A stretch of 46,463 nucleotides of DNA, taken from the NCBI GenBank assembly GCA_027315185.1, contig DAHUYO010000020.1, forward strand, positions 1 through 46,463. Direction: 5' to 3'. The notes under the pieces were generated by a model. That model ran no database searches. It was not told the DNA's origin and was given only the letters and a program-made list of their open reading frames with translations. Below, one piece after another: positions 1-6,819 of the stretch (positions are counted from its first letter, which is position 1; the number at the start of each line of letters is the position of its first letter). A program made the translations under genes and the position numbers. The stretch is from Acidobacteriota bacterium. GTDB lineage: Bacteria > Acidobacteriota > Terriglobia > Terriglobales > SCQP01.

Positions 1-554
1 CCGCATCCTTGATCAGCGCGCGCAGCCGCGCCGCCAAATCGGCATTGGCTTGCAGATAGTCGGCGTGTTTTCCCATCGGCTTCATATGCCGGTCTTGGTT
101 ATAGTTGGCAATCGCGGCTTCCATGTTGCCGGCGAGTTGTTCCAGCAGCGGCCGGATCTGGTCCACCGCGTTTTGTTGCCAGGGCGAACCCGAATCACGC
201 ACTGCCCGCATTCGCGCCTCTAATTTGCCAAGCTCGTTGATGTGGCCTTTCATGGTGTTCAGTTCCACGCCGTGCGTCTCGCGAAAATCCGGCCACCGCT
301 CCAAGAACACCAGCGCGTCCGCATCCACGTCGAGCTGCGCCGAATACATCAGCGCCTGGTCCAAAAGCTCATTGATCACCGGGGAATCCGCGACCGGTTC
401 CGCCGCCGAGGCCGGCTGCGACTCGCTCTGCGCCTCTACCCCCTGCCCCTGGTTTCCGTTTTCTTCTTGTGCCGCGGCACGGCGCACCGTGAACGCCAGC
501 AAGAACACCACCGCGGCCGCCACCGCGACCGACACTACCCATCTCCGCTTCATA
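1..554 (-). CDS. Small secreted helical protein, paralog 1 (3' end outside window)
   Basis: The function is unknown. 184 codons are visible and the C-terminus lies beyond the left edge. The start ATG (554-552) follows GGAGGT at 8 nt spacing. The N-terminus is a clear export signal: MKRR, then a hydrophobic run, then RRAAA before Q30, which fits signal peptidase I cleavage after Ala29. The mature part is polar and predicted mostly helical, with conserved blocks SAQLDVDAD, HGVELN, GKLEARMR and SPWQQNAVDQI, and a C-terminal region containing ADYLQANADLAA. It closely matches the protein at 4756-5379 along the whole visible length, and the two share an identical 14-nt leader block. The pair flanks the large outer-membrane protein at 1087-4251. 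I associate the family with Acidobacteriota; a periplasmic location is inferred. Confidence 0.85.
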
Positions 555-558
555 CCTG

Positions 559-572
559 GCACCTCCATGCCC
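559..572 (-). promoter_or_regulatory. Conserved leader/ribosome-binding block of paralog 1
   Basis: On the minus strand the block reads GGCATGGAGGTGCC and contains the Shine-Dalgarno GGAGGT. The same 14 bases occur before the second paralog (5385-5398). A further shared block, CCGTGCA, lies upstream in both leaders. The conservation shows that the duplication included the 5' untranslated region. Confidence 0.6.
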
Positions 573-830
573 ACCCTTTCCCTTGCACGGCAGGGACCAT
601 CTGAATGGCGCTGCGCTCGCTCGGGCCGCGGCTTTGGCCGGGGGCCGAAGTAGGCGTGGAGCGGCTGCGAACTTCCGTGCGCGCCTCAGCCCGGGAACCG
701 GCGCCGTCCGCAGCGGCGCCTAAGCGGGCAGCGCGCCCGCGCCAAGCAACGGCCGGGCAACACGCCCGCGCCAAGCCTAACCGGGGCCACGCCCGCCCAA
801 GCAGCTGCCGAATTGGGCCCGCGGCGCCAT

Positions 831-866
831 CGGCGCAGACCGGGCGGTTAAGCGGGGTCTGCGCCG
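831..866. repeat. Perfect 11-bp inverted repeat
   Basis: The arms CGGCGCAGACC (831-841) and GGTCTGCGCCG (856-866) are exact reverse complements around a 14-nt loop. It may act as an mRNA 3'-end structure for the leftward gene ending at 1087. There is no U-tract on either side. Confidence 0.6.
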
Positions 867-1086
867 CGCCAGGCAAAGCGGGACGTCCCGCCGGGCCCGC
901 GCCCATCAACCGGCGTGTCCTCCGGATCCTTATGGCTAGCCCCAACCGCCCTATACGCTATCCCCGTTTGGGGGGAAGGACGGTCGAAGCCGCCTGCCGC
1001 CTTCATGCCGCTCGCTTGGGGATGCGCGCCCACCCGCTGCGCGCTTAGTCCCACGCGCTTTTCCTGGCGCCCTGCCTCGCACAATC

Positions 1087-4000
1087 TTAGAAGCCGGGCA
1101 GCAGGTCGAACTCCCAAACGTGGCCAATCAGTGGCCGCTGATTCGGAATTGCATACGTCACCGCCCCGATCACGATGCCGAAAATGTTAATCCGCAGCGT
1201 GGCGCCTTCACTGGTTACCGCTTGCCGTGGCGTCTGTTGCAGCGCCCCACCCGCCGGCTCCGACCACGCATATCCGGCATCGTAAAACGGCGCCAACTCC
1301 ACCGGCAGCGGAATCTTCCGCACCAGGCCCAATGGGCCAAACAGCTCAAGCCGCGCCTCCCCGCTTGCCGCCGCGATCTTGCTCCCCAGCAGCCGGTCGA
1401 ACACCGGACATTCGCCCGTGATGTTGTACCTCGGCCCGCATTCCTCCAGCCGGAATGAGTTCAGGTCATACCCCCGCACCAGCATGGGATCGCCCAGAAA
1501 ATAGTCCTGGAGCCGCGGATCGTTCGCTCCGGATCCGTAACGCCCAAAGTGCATAATCCGGAACGCCAGGCTGAACGACCGGCTTAGCGGTTCATACCGG
1601 CGGTAATCCGCCAGCAGTGTCCCAAAAAACAAGCTGCCATCCGAAGCGCCGGCTTGCAGCCGGTAGCGCTGTCCCCGCACCGGGCTGGTGCCCCCGAAGA
1701 TCGCCGTGTCGTACACCAGCGCCGCCATGCCGGTCACGAAGTTCAGCGACGGCGGCGCCGGCAGGTCCTGCACGATCTGCGCCAGCGGGGCCCCCGTGAT
1801 GGCGGAATAGATTTGGGTATCCGACTCCAGGGCGAATCCAATGTTCTGGTAACCGGCGGCGAACTCCACCCGCTGCGACCGGTTGATTGGATAAGCCAGG
1901 GTTCCCAAGGCCTCCCGGTCCAGCTGCCAGTAGCGCAGAAATTGGTTCGCCACCACCGGTTGGCCGGAAATGGTCCCGGCGCTGGTGATGCCGTACGCGC
2001 CGGTCAGCATCGGGATCTGCCCGCCCAGCATGCCCCACTGCCAGCGGTGGCTAAGATCCTGATAACTGACCACCCCGGTCAAGCCGCGCAGGAAGTTCCG
2101 CGTACCATTTGAAGTGATCGCCGCCACCTGCACGTCCAGCGCGCGCGTCTCCAGCGGATCACGGAATTGCAGGGCCGTTCCCCCGCCAAATGCCGGGCCA
2201 AACGTGCTCACTCCGAACCCGATCGCCACCGGCGCCACGCCTGTCAGTCGCAGGCCCGGACGATACGGCGTGCTGGCGTACTGGGCGCCCTCCGGCGGGA
2301 GCCCGGTCCTTGCATCCGCCAGGTACGCCGCCACCGGCCAGCTGTCCGTCATCCGCGGCGGCAGCAGCGCCGCGTGCAGCCCCGCCAGCTTCGCCTGCGT
2401 TTCGGTGTTCGCCCCCGCCGCCGGCGCTTCCATCCGCCACAGCTCATAGCCCCCATCGGCGTACATGCTGTAGACGATCGCGCCGGACCGCGCCGCCACC
2501 GAAAAGGCGGGGCTGAGCGGCGTCACCCCCGCAATCCCCGTTTGCACGTTGCTCAGCGCCTGAATGCTTCCCTCCCCCACCCGCAGCCGGTAGAGGTTCG
2601 GAATTCCGCCCGCGTCGGCGATGAAGTACAGCGACCTTCCGTCCGGAGACCACTGCGGGTTGATCTGGTTCGCCCCGCTCAGCCCCGGCAGCTCCCGCAT
2701 TTCGCCGTTCGCCGGGTTGATCAGAGCCAACCGGTAATGCCCATAGGCCAGCGTCGCCAGTTGCGTCGTGTACCGGTCGGTCACGCAAGCAATCTCCTGG
2801 CCGTCGGGCGACCATGCCGGCTCCAGCTCGGCGTAGGCATCGTTGGTCAATCGCCGCGCCTTCCCGCTGGCCACGTCCAGCAAATACAGATCGCTCCGCC
2901 CGCCCTCCAAGCCCGCGAAGGCGATTTGCCGCCCATCCGGCGACCAGCTCGGGTTCAGCACCTCCCCCACCCCCGGGATTGCCATCACTCTCTCCGTCGC
3001 CTCCTGCTTCACGCTGTAGATCACCAGCTCGGCCCGGCCCTCCCGCGTGCGCGCGTAGACAAACCGGTCGCCGGTTGGGTCCCAAGCGCCCGCCGAGTTG
3101 ATGAACTCCGTGTTGATGAAGTTTGGATTTGTCGCCGTTTGCGTGATGCGCCGCACCACTTTACCGGTCTCCGCGTTGGCCAAATACAGATCCACCGCGA
3201 ACAGGTCGCGGGAGGAAAAGAAGATCATCCAGCGGCCATCCGGGCTGAGCGCCGGGCTGATCTGAAGCAGCCGGTCGGGCGCGGCCAGCAGCCGCCGCGC
3301 CCCGGGCGCTGCTGCCTGCGTCGCCGCCAGCACCCGCCCCTCGTCCTGGTTCGTCGCTTCCGTCCAGCTAGCGGAGATTTCCTTCGCTTTCACGTTGAAC
3401 ACCGTCTCCAACGCCTTGTCTCCCGATCCGGTCCGCGCCCCCGCCCGCAGCAGCGGCCCGATCTTGTCGTCTCCGAACTGTCCTGTGATATAGGCCCAAA
3501 AGGCCTGCCCGAATCGGTAGGGCGAGTACCGCGCCGAACCCAGTTTCGCCACCGTCGGCAGCGTTTTGTGCAGCACCGCGTCTCGCACCCACATCGCCGT
3601 TTGCGGATCATTCGCCCCGCGCGAAACGTACTCCGACAGCCCTTCCAAAAACCACAGCGGCAGCCGCGTTGCCCCCGGAAGTCCGCGCGCCGCAGGCCGC
3701 GTTAAATCAAACTCCATGGCATGCGCCAGTTCGTGCCCCAGCACGTGGTCGGTCTCCGCCAGGGTTCCCGCCAGCGGCATCACCACCCGCTGTTCCATCG
3801 CCATCGTTACCCCGCCTACGCCCACCGGCAGCAGCCCGGGCACCGCCGTGGACTCGGAAAAATCCGCCGAGTCCGCGTACAAGATCAGCACTTGTCCGGT
3901 CCACCGCGGGTCGCCGAGGATGCCCGCCAACCGCGTGTACCAACGTTCCGCCATTCGCGCCACAGTCGGCACGCTTTGTGCTTCGGCCGGATAGTAATAG

Positions 4001-4251
4001 ATCTGAAAATGCGGCGCCTTCATCACCTGCCACCGCAAGGTTCGCCGCTGCACCTTGTTGCGCCCGAAATAGCCGCCCTGCGCCGCCGCCGGTGTCGCCC
4101 CCATCGCTATTCCCAACAGGGCTCCCAACACCGCCGCCGCCGTCCGCCTAGTCCAGCGCCCGCGCGGGACATGCGCCGATCTATCACCAACTCCATCCGC
4201 TCGCCTGGCCTGACCGCTTGGCCCCAACCCCTGCCCGCCTGCTCCGCTCAT
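1087..4251 (-). CDS. Outer-membrane fusion: MA-like metallopeptidase, TolB-like propeller, Omp85-type barrel
   Basis: This 1054-residue protein appears to combine three modules. After a signal peptide (hydrophobic run then PAAAQ, cleavage near residue 58) comes a gluzincin-like peptidase domain with HELAH at 173-177 and WFLEGLSEY about 30 residues later, Glu203 being the candidate third zinc ligand. Residues about 310-670 hold repeated TolB/PD40 propeller motifs (SPDGRWMIF, SPDGRQIAF, SPDGQEIAC, SPDGRSLYF). The remainder, from about 710, is a beta-rich barrel of the bacterial surface-antigen (Omp85) type and ends in a terminal Phe, as outer-membrane barrels usually do. The start is chosen at 4251 because GGGAGG sits upstream and a small ORF ends there with an ATGA overlap; the frame stays open to 4446. 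It probably sits in the outer membrane with peptidase and propeller in the periplasm. The substrate is unknown. Confidence 0.85.
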   Translation of the reverse strand: MSGAGGQGLGPSGQARRADGVGDRSAHVPRGRWTRRTAAAVLGALLGIAMGATPAAAQGGYFGRNKVQRRTLRWQVMKAPHFQIYYYPAEAQSVPTVARMAERWYTRLAGILGDPRWTGQVLILYADSADFSESTAVPGLLPVGVGGVTMAMEQRVVMPLAGTLAETDHVLGHELAHAMEFDLTRPAARGLPGATRLPLWFLEGLSEYVSRGANDPQTAMWVRDAVLHKTLPTVAKLGSARYSPYRFGQAFWAYITGQFGDDKIGPLLRAGARTGSGDKALETVFNVKAKEISASWTEATNQDEGRVLAATQAAAPGARRLLAAPDRLLQISPALSPDGRWMIFFSSRDLFAVDLYLANAETGKVVRRITQTATNPNFINTEFINSAGAWDPTGDRFVYARTREGRAELVIYSVKQEATERVMAIPGVGEVLNPSWSPDGRQIAFAGLEGGRSDLYLLDVASGKARRLTNDAYAELEPAWSPDGQEIACVTDRYTTQLATLAYGHYRLALINPANGEMRELPGLSGANQINPQWSPDGRSLYFIADAGGIPNLYRLRVGEGSIQALSNVQTGIAGVTPLSPAFSVAARSGAIVYSMYADGGYELWRMEAPAAGANTETQAKLAGLHAALLPPRMTDSWPVAAYLADARTGLPPEGAQYASTPYRPGLRLTGVAPVAIGFGVSTFGPAFGGGTALQFRDPLETRALDVQVAAITSNGTRNFLRGLTGVVSYQDLSHRWQWGMLGGQIPMLTGAYGITSAGTISGQPVVANQFLRYWQLDREALGTLAYPINRSQRVEFAAGYQNIGFALESDTQIYSAITGAPLAQIVQDLPAPPSLNFVTGMAALVYDTAIFGGTSPVRGQRYRLQAGASDGSLFFGTLLADYRRYEPLSRSFSLAFRIMHFGRYGSGANDPRLQDYFLGDPMLVRGYDLNSFRLEECGPRYNITGECPVFDRLLGSKIAAASGEARLELFGPLGLVRKIPLPVELAPFYDAGYAWSEPAGGALQQTPRQAVTSEGATLRINIFGIVIGAVTYAIPNQRPLIGHVWEFDLLPGF

Positions 4252-4421
4252 CGCCTTGCCCTCCCATCCCTCGCGCCGTTTGCGCTTCCTGCCGGCGCCG
4301 GCCGGCTCCGCGCCGGCGACGCCAGCCGCCCATCGCCAAGCGCCGCCAGCGACGCCAGCAGCACCAGGATCACCAGCACCCAACGCAGCGAGGCATTCAT
4401 GGGCCGGACCGCGCCGGTCAT
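4248..4421 (-). CDS. Small single-span membrane protein, coupled to the downstream barrel gene
   Basis: The predicted product is 57 residues: a short N-terminus, one strongly hydrophobic segment (WVLVILVLLASLAAL) and a basic, Pro/Ala-rich tail. Its TGA overlaps the ATG of the barrel protein (ATGA, 4251-4248), which would couple their translation. The start at 4421 is preceded by GGGGGA at a workable distance; an internal ATG at 4400 would give 50 residues. There is no recognisable family. It may be a real small protein or just a leader that delivers ribosomes to the large gene. The hydrophobic segment is visible; everything about its role is inference. Confidence 0.45.
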   Translation of the reverse strand: MTGAVRPMNASLRWVLVILVLLASLAALGDGRLASPARSRPAPAGSANGARDGRARR

Positions 4422-4755
4422 CCTTCCGTCCCCCGGCCCTCGCCACGCCCTGCGCTCTTGCCGTTCCATCCAGACCTCATCGCCTTCCCGCATCCGGCGC
4501 CCGCCCTCCTGGCTGCTCTTCCCGCCGCAAGGAGGGCGCCCGGTCACCTCGCTCTCCGCCTCCGCTCGCGGCAACCTGGGAAGTTCCCGCGCGCCAGCAG
4601 GTCCCAGCAAATCTGATGGTTGCCGGCCGCCGAACCGCGGGGTCCTCGGCACGCGGCAGCGCGCGCCGAGGCGCCGAGCCCATCCCGCACCGCCAGGCGG
4701 GGCATGCAAGAGATGCCCCGCCGCGCGGGCGGCCAGAACCGGGGCGGCTGAGCCG
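4422..4755. other. Gene-free stretch between paralog 2 and the small membrane ORF
   Basis: No supported gene. The stretch would carry the 3' end of the paralog 2 transcript and possibly the promoter of the small ORF and barrel gene. Its main structure is the strong hairpin at 4696-4722. Open frames across it are Arg/Gly/Ala-rich and look like GC artefacts. Confidence 0.5.
4696..4722 (-). terminator. Strong hairpin downstream of paralog 2
   Basis: Perfect 10-bp arms GGCGGGGCAT and ATGCCCCGCC enclose a 7-nt loop, 34 nt beyond the stop of the gene at 4756-5379. No T-run follows on the minus strand, so this may be a 3'-stabilising structure or a non-canonical terminator. Confidence 0.45.
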
Positions 4756-5379
4756 CTATTTGCTCGCCTCCGGCCGGTCCAGCGCGTCGTACTTGCCCTT
4801 CGCTTGGCCATAGCTCACCGCGTCGCTGATCAGTGCGTGCAGCTTCGCCGCCAGGTCGGCATTGGCCTTCAGATAGTCGGCGTATTTCCCAATGGGGTGG
4901 ATCAGCCCGTTTTGGTTGTAATGCGCGATGGCGTTCTCCATGTTGTCGGCCAGTTCTTGCAGCAGCGGCCCAATTTGGTCCACCGCGTTTTGCTGCCACG
5001 GCGAGCCCGAATCCCGCGCCTCGCGCATCCGCGCTTCCAATTTGCCGATCTCGTTGATGTGCTGCCGGATAATGTTCAGCTCAACTCCGTGCGACTCCCG
5101 GAACTCCTCGGAGCGCTGCACGAACAGCAGCGAGTCTGCGTCCACATCCAGCTGCGCGGACTCGATCCGCGCCTGGTGCAGCAGATCATTGAGTACCGGC
5201 GAATCACCGGCCAGCTCAACGTCCGAAGCCGGCAGGGGGCGGCTTTTGGGTTCAACCGCATGGCTCTGGCTCTGCGTCGCTCCGTTTTGCTCCTGGGCCA
5301 CTGCGCGACGCGCGCTGAAGGCCAGGACGAAGACCACGGCGGCCAGCGCGGCGAGCGAATACACTGTCTTCCGCTTCAT
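4756..5379 (-). CDS. Small secreted helical protein, paralog 2
   Basis: This 207-residue protein is the complete paralog of the one at the left edge. The start ATG (5379) follows GGAGGT with 8 nt between them. The open frame extends to 5520, but the extension has no family-like sequence and the signal peptide begins at the chosen Met. The signal is MKRK, a hydrophobic stretch, then RRAVA before Q29 (cleavage after Ala28). The mature region is charged and helical, with blocks SAQLDVDAD, HGVELN, GKLEARMREARDSGSPWQQN and a Tyr/Asn-containing segment followed by YADYLKANADLAAKLHALI. There are no cysteines in the mature part and no recognisable catalytic motif. The function is unknown; duplication around an outer-membrane peptidase-barrel gene hints at an envelope role. 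Confidence 0.88.
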   Translation of the reverse strand: MKRKTVYSLAALAAVVFVLAFSARRAVAQEQNGATQSQSHAVEPKSRPLPASDVELAGDSPVLNDLLHQARIESAQLDVDADSLLFVQRSEEFRESHGVELNIIRQHINEIGKLEARMREARDSGSPWQQNAVDQIGPLLQELADNMENAIAHYNQNGLIHPIGKYADYLKANADLAAKLHALISDAVSYGQAKGKYDALDRPEASK

Positions 5380-5384
5380 AAACA

Positions 5385-5398
5385 GGCACCTCCATGCC
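5385..5398 (-). promoter_or_regulatory. Conserved leader/ribosome-binding block of paralog 2
   Basis: The same 14 bases as at 559-572 (minus strand GGCATGGAGGTGCC, containing GGAGGT), here ending 5 nt before the ATG. Leader conservation between paralogs suggests recent duplication, gene conversion, or selection on translation control. Confidence 0.6.
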
Positions 5399-5507
5399 TG
5401 CCCCTGCACGGTATGGCCCAATTCACAAACTGCCTGCCCATGACGCCGGGCAAATGACCCCGTGCGCCCTTGGCGAGCCTCCGGATCCAAAAGCCGCGGC
5501 GGTTCCC

Positions 5508-6047
5508 CTATCCGTGCCAAGCCTGCGCGATGCTTCTGCCGCCGGGGCCCACTGTCCGCATCTGCTTTACCTTTGCCTGCCTACCGCCGGGCCCGTAGCC
5601 AGGGTTCCGCCGCCGCAACGATTCGGCGGTATCCACTGGCAACATCCCTTCGGCCCTAGGCTGGGCCTGCGGACGCGTCCCGCGATCAACGGCGCAACGT
5701 TCCTGGGCATCTGCGCCCGCACCTGGGCTGTTATCCCCATCAGGCGGCATCTCCAAGGCTGCTTTCTGCGCCACCGTGCGCATGGAATCCCGATCCGCCC
5801 ACAAGAGACCCGGCGGCTCACCGGTCGCACCATTCGTCTCCCATGTACCGCGAGAACCGTGCTGGAGAATATGGCCATATTGCCGAACCGCTTGGACATC
5901 GTGCTTGGCCAATTCAGGGCCTTTGTTCCAAATCAGCCGGAATCGCCAAGTCTCCGCCGGTCCCACCTCGTGCACGCAGCGTGGAACGTATTGGCCCGGG
6001 CCACCACCCCCTTGCAGTGACTGCCGCCCGACCCTCGTGAAATCCAA
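5508..6047 (-). CDS. Doubtful ORF of unusual composition (179 codons)
   Basis: I do not recognise the product. The frame codes for a mixed-composition polypeptide with segments such as WRFRLIWNKGPELAKHDVQ and QYGHILQHGSRGTWETNG. It looks less like a GC artefact than most spurious frames, but codon third positions are clearly less G/C-rich than in adjacent genes and no strong ribosome-binding site precedes the ATG. There is no signal peptide or membrane span. It could be a transferred gene, a decayed remnant upstream of ssrA, or chance. Confidence 0.22.
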   Translation of the reverse strand: MDFTRVGRQSLQGGGGPGQYVPRCVHEVGPAETWRFRLIWNKGPELAKHDVQAVRQYGHILQHGSRGTWETNGATGEPPGLLWADRDSMRTVAQKAALEMPPDGDNSPGAGADAQERCAVDRGTRPQAQPRAEGMLPVDTAESLRRRNPGYGPGGRQAKVKQMRTVGPGGRSIAQAWHG

Positions 6048-6164
6048 TGCCTAGCTTCCCCACAAAAGGCTCTGCCTGGAGGCCAAGCACCGAACGCCCA
6101 AACCCACGGCTAAACCGCGGAAAGGAGCAACACGGGCCAGAAGCCGGCGCACCTGCGCCGGGTG

Positions 6165-6170
6165 TAAAAT
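6165..6170 (+). promoter_or_regulatory. Candidate -10 box for ssrA
   Basis: TAAAAT, directly preceded by TG, lies 22 nt before the mature 5' end of tmRNA. That position fits a short leader removed by RNase P. No good -35 hexamer is visible at the expected spacing. Confidence 0.4.
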
Positions 6171-6192
6171 AGCAAGAGCTTCTATCGAGCTT

Positions 6193-6543
6193 GGGGGCGT
6201 CCCGGCTTCGACGGGAGTGGATGAGATGGAGAGGCGTGCCGGGTCCCACATACCCGTAATTGTGTGGAACCGTTTAATTGCCAATCAAAACCTGGCATAC
6301 GCTGCCTAATTTTTAGGCGACGCGCTCACTTCGGTTCGTCCGTAGGCCGATACTGAGCGTCATTCTTGCGGACTGGCTTGTCGTGCGTGTCTGGGCGCGG
6401 CGGGCGAGACCCTACAGGCTAGCCGGCGGCGGCTCTTGTTCGTTCTGACCGTCGCGGGCGAATCACGCTGGAACGAACTACGCCCGTAGGCTCTCTATCG
6501 GCAGCACTTTCGGACGTGGGTTCAACTCCCACCGCCTCCACCA
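6193..6543 (+). ncRNA. ssrA: tmRNA (transfer-messenger RNA)
   Basis: This RNA rescues stalled ribosomes and tags the incomplete protein for proteolysis. The 5' end GGGGGCG (6193-6199) pairs with CGCCTCC near the 3' end to form the acceptor stem, with one G-U pair, followed by ACCA; the CCA is encoded. The T-arm GTGGGTTCAACTCCCAC is complete, and the 5' part carries the expected TCCCGGCTTCGACGGGA-like segment. The tag frame at 6280-6309 reads ANQNLAYAA followed by TAA, so the hydrophobic end with AA expected for ClpXP-type recognition is present. The length of 351 nt is typical of one-piece tmRNA. The nearest genes lie on the other strand on both sides, so it is transcribed alone. Confidence 0.96.
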
Positions 6544-6819
6544 ATACTTCAACTAGTGAACCGCTTGCCGGCTGCGCGCAACCCGCGTGGCCAAGGTGGC
6601 ACGCCGCCGCGTGGGCACCAGCAGCCCGAAACCGGCCGAGAACATAGCCGTCGCCTGCGCTGCGCGCGGGCGCCGCCGTCACGCACGGCACCCACGCCTC
6701 CCAGGGAACCTAACCAATCCGGCATCGGCCGCGCGGCAACGCTCGCCCACCGCAGCCCGCGATCGGCCCGCCTGGTGCGCCGCACAACCGCCGGGCCGCC
6801 AGCGGCGAGGCGGCCGCCC

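Larger units (their letters stand above)
555..1086. other. Gene-free stretch with degenerate repeats and a hairpin
   Basis: I see no convincing gene; the open frames here are GC-driven and rich in Arg, Ala and Pro. Two structures stand out. A degenerate motif close to CGCCCGCGCCAAGC recurs three times (about 733-746, 763-776 and 789-802) at spacings of about 30 and 26 bp. A perfect inverted repeat of 11-bp arms (831-841 and 856-866) with a 14-nt loop could form a stable hairpin. It lies downstream of the propeller-barrel gene, whose stop is at 1087, but no T-run follows, so a classic intrinsic terminator is not shown. Confidence 0.5.
5380..6192. other. Poorly coding stretch upstream of ssrA
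   Basis: These 813 bases lie between paralog 2 and tmRNA. Base composition is visibly less G/C-biased at third positions than in neighbouring genes. The only candidate gene is the doubtful minus-strand frame at 5508-6047, listed separately. The last 30 bases should hold the ssrA promoter. I found no transposase, integrase or attachment repeat. Confidence 0.5.

Noticed and set aside
733-802. CRISPR-like array suggested by three regularly spaced motifs
   Set aside because: Only three degenerate copies of about 14 bp, uneven spacing, similar intervening sequence and no cas gene.
605-1048. A 147-codon plus-strand frame in the gene-free stretch
   Set aside because: Its product is Arg/Ala/Pro-rich without any motif and the frame covers repeats and a hairpin.
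2167-3705. A 512-codon plus-strand frame opposite the propeller-barrel gene
   Set aside because: It is Arg/Pro/His-rich and antisense to repeated propeller motifs; an artefact of GC-rich third positions.
6544-6819. Possible integrated-element attachment site at the tmRNA 3' end
   Set aside because: No integrase gene and no second copy of the tmRNA 3' end were seen in the window.
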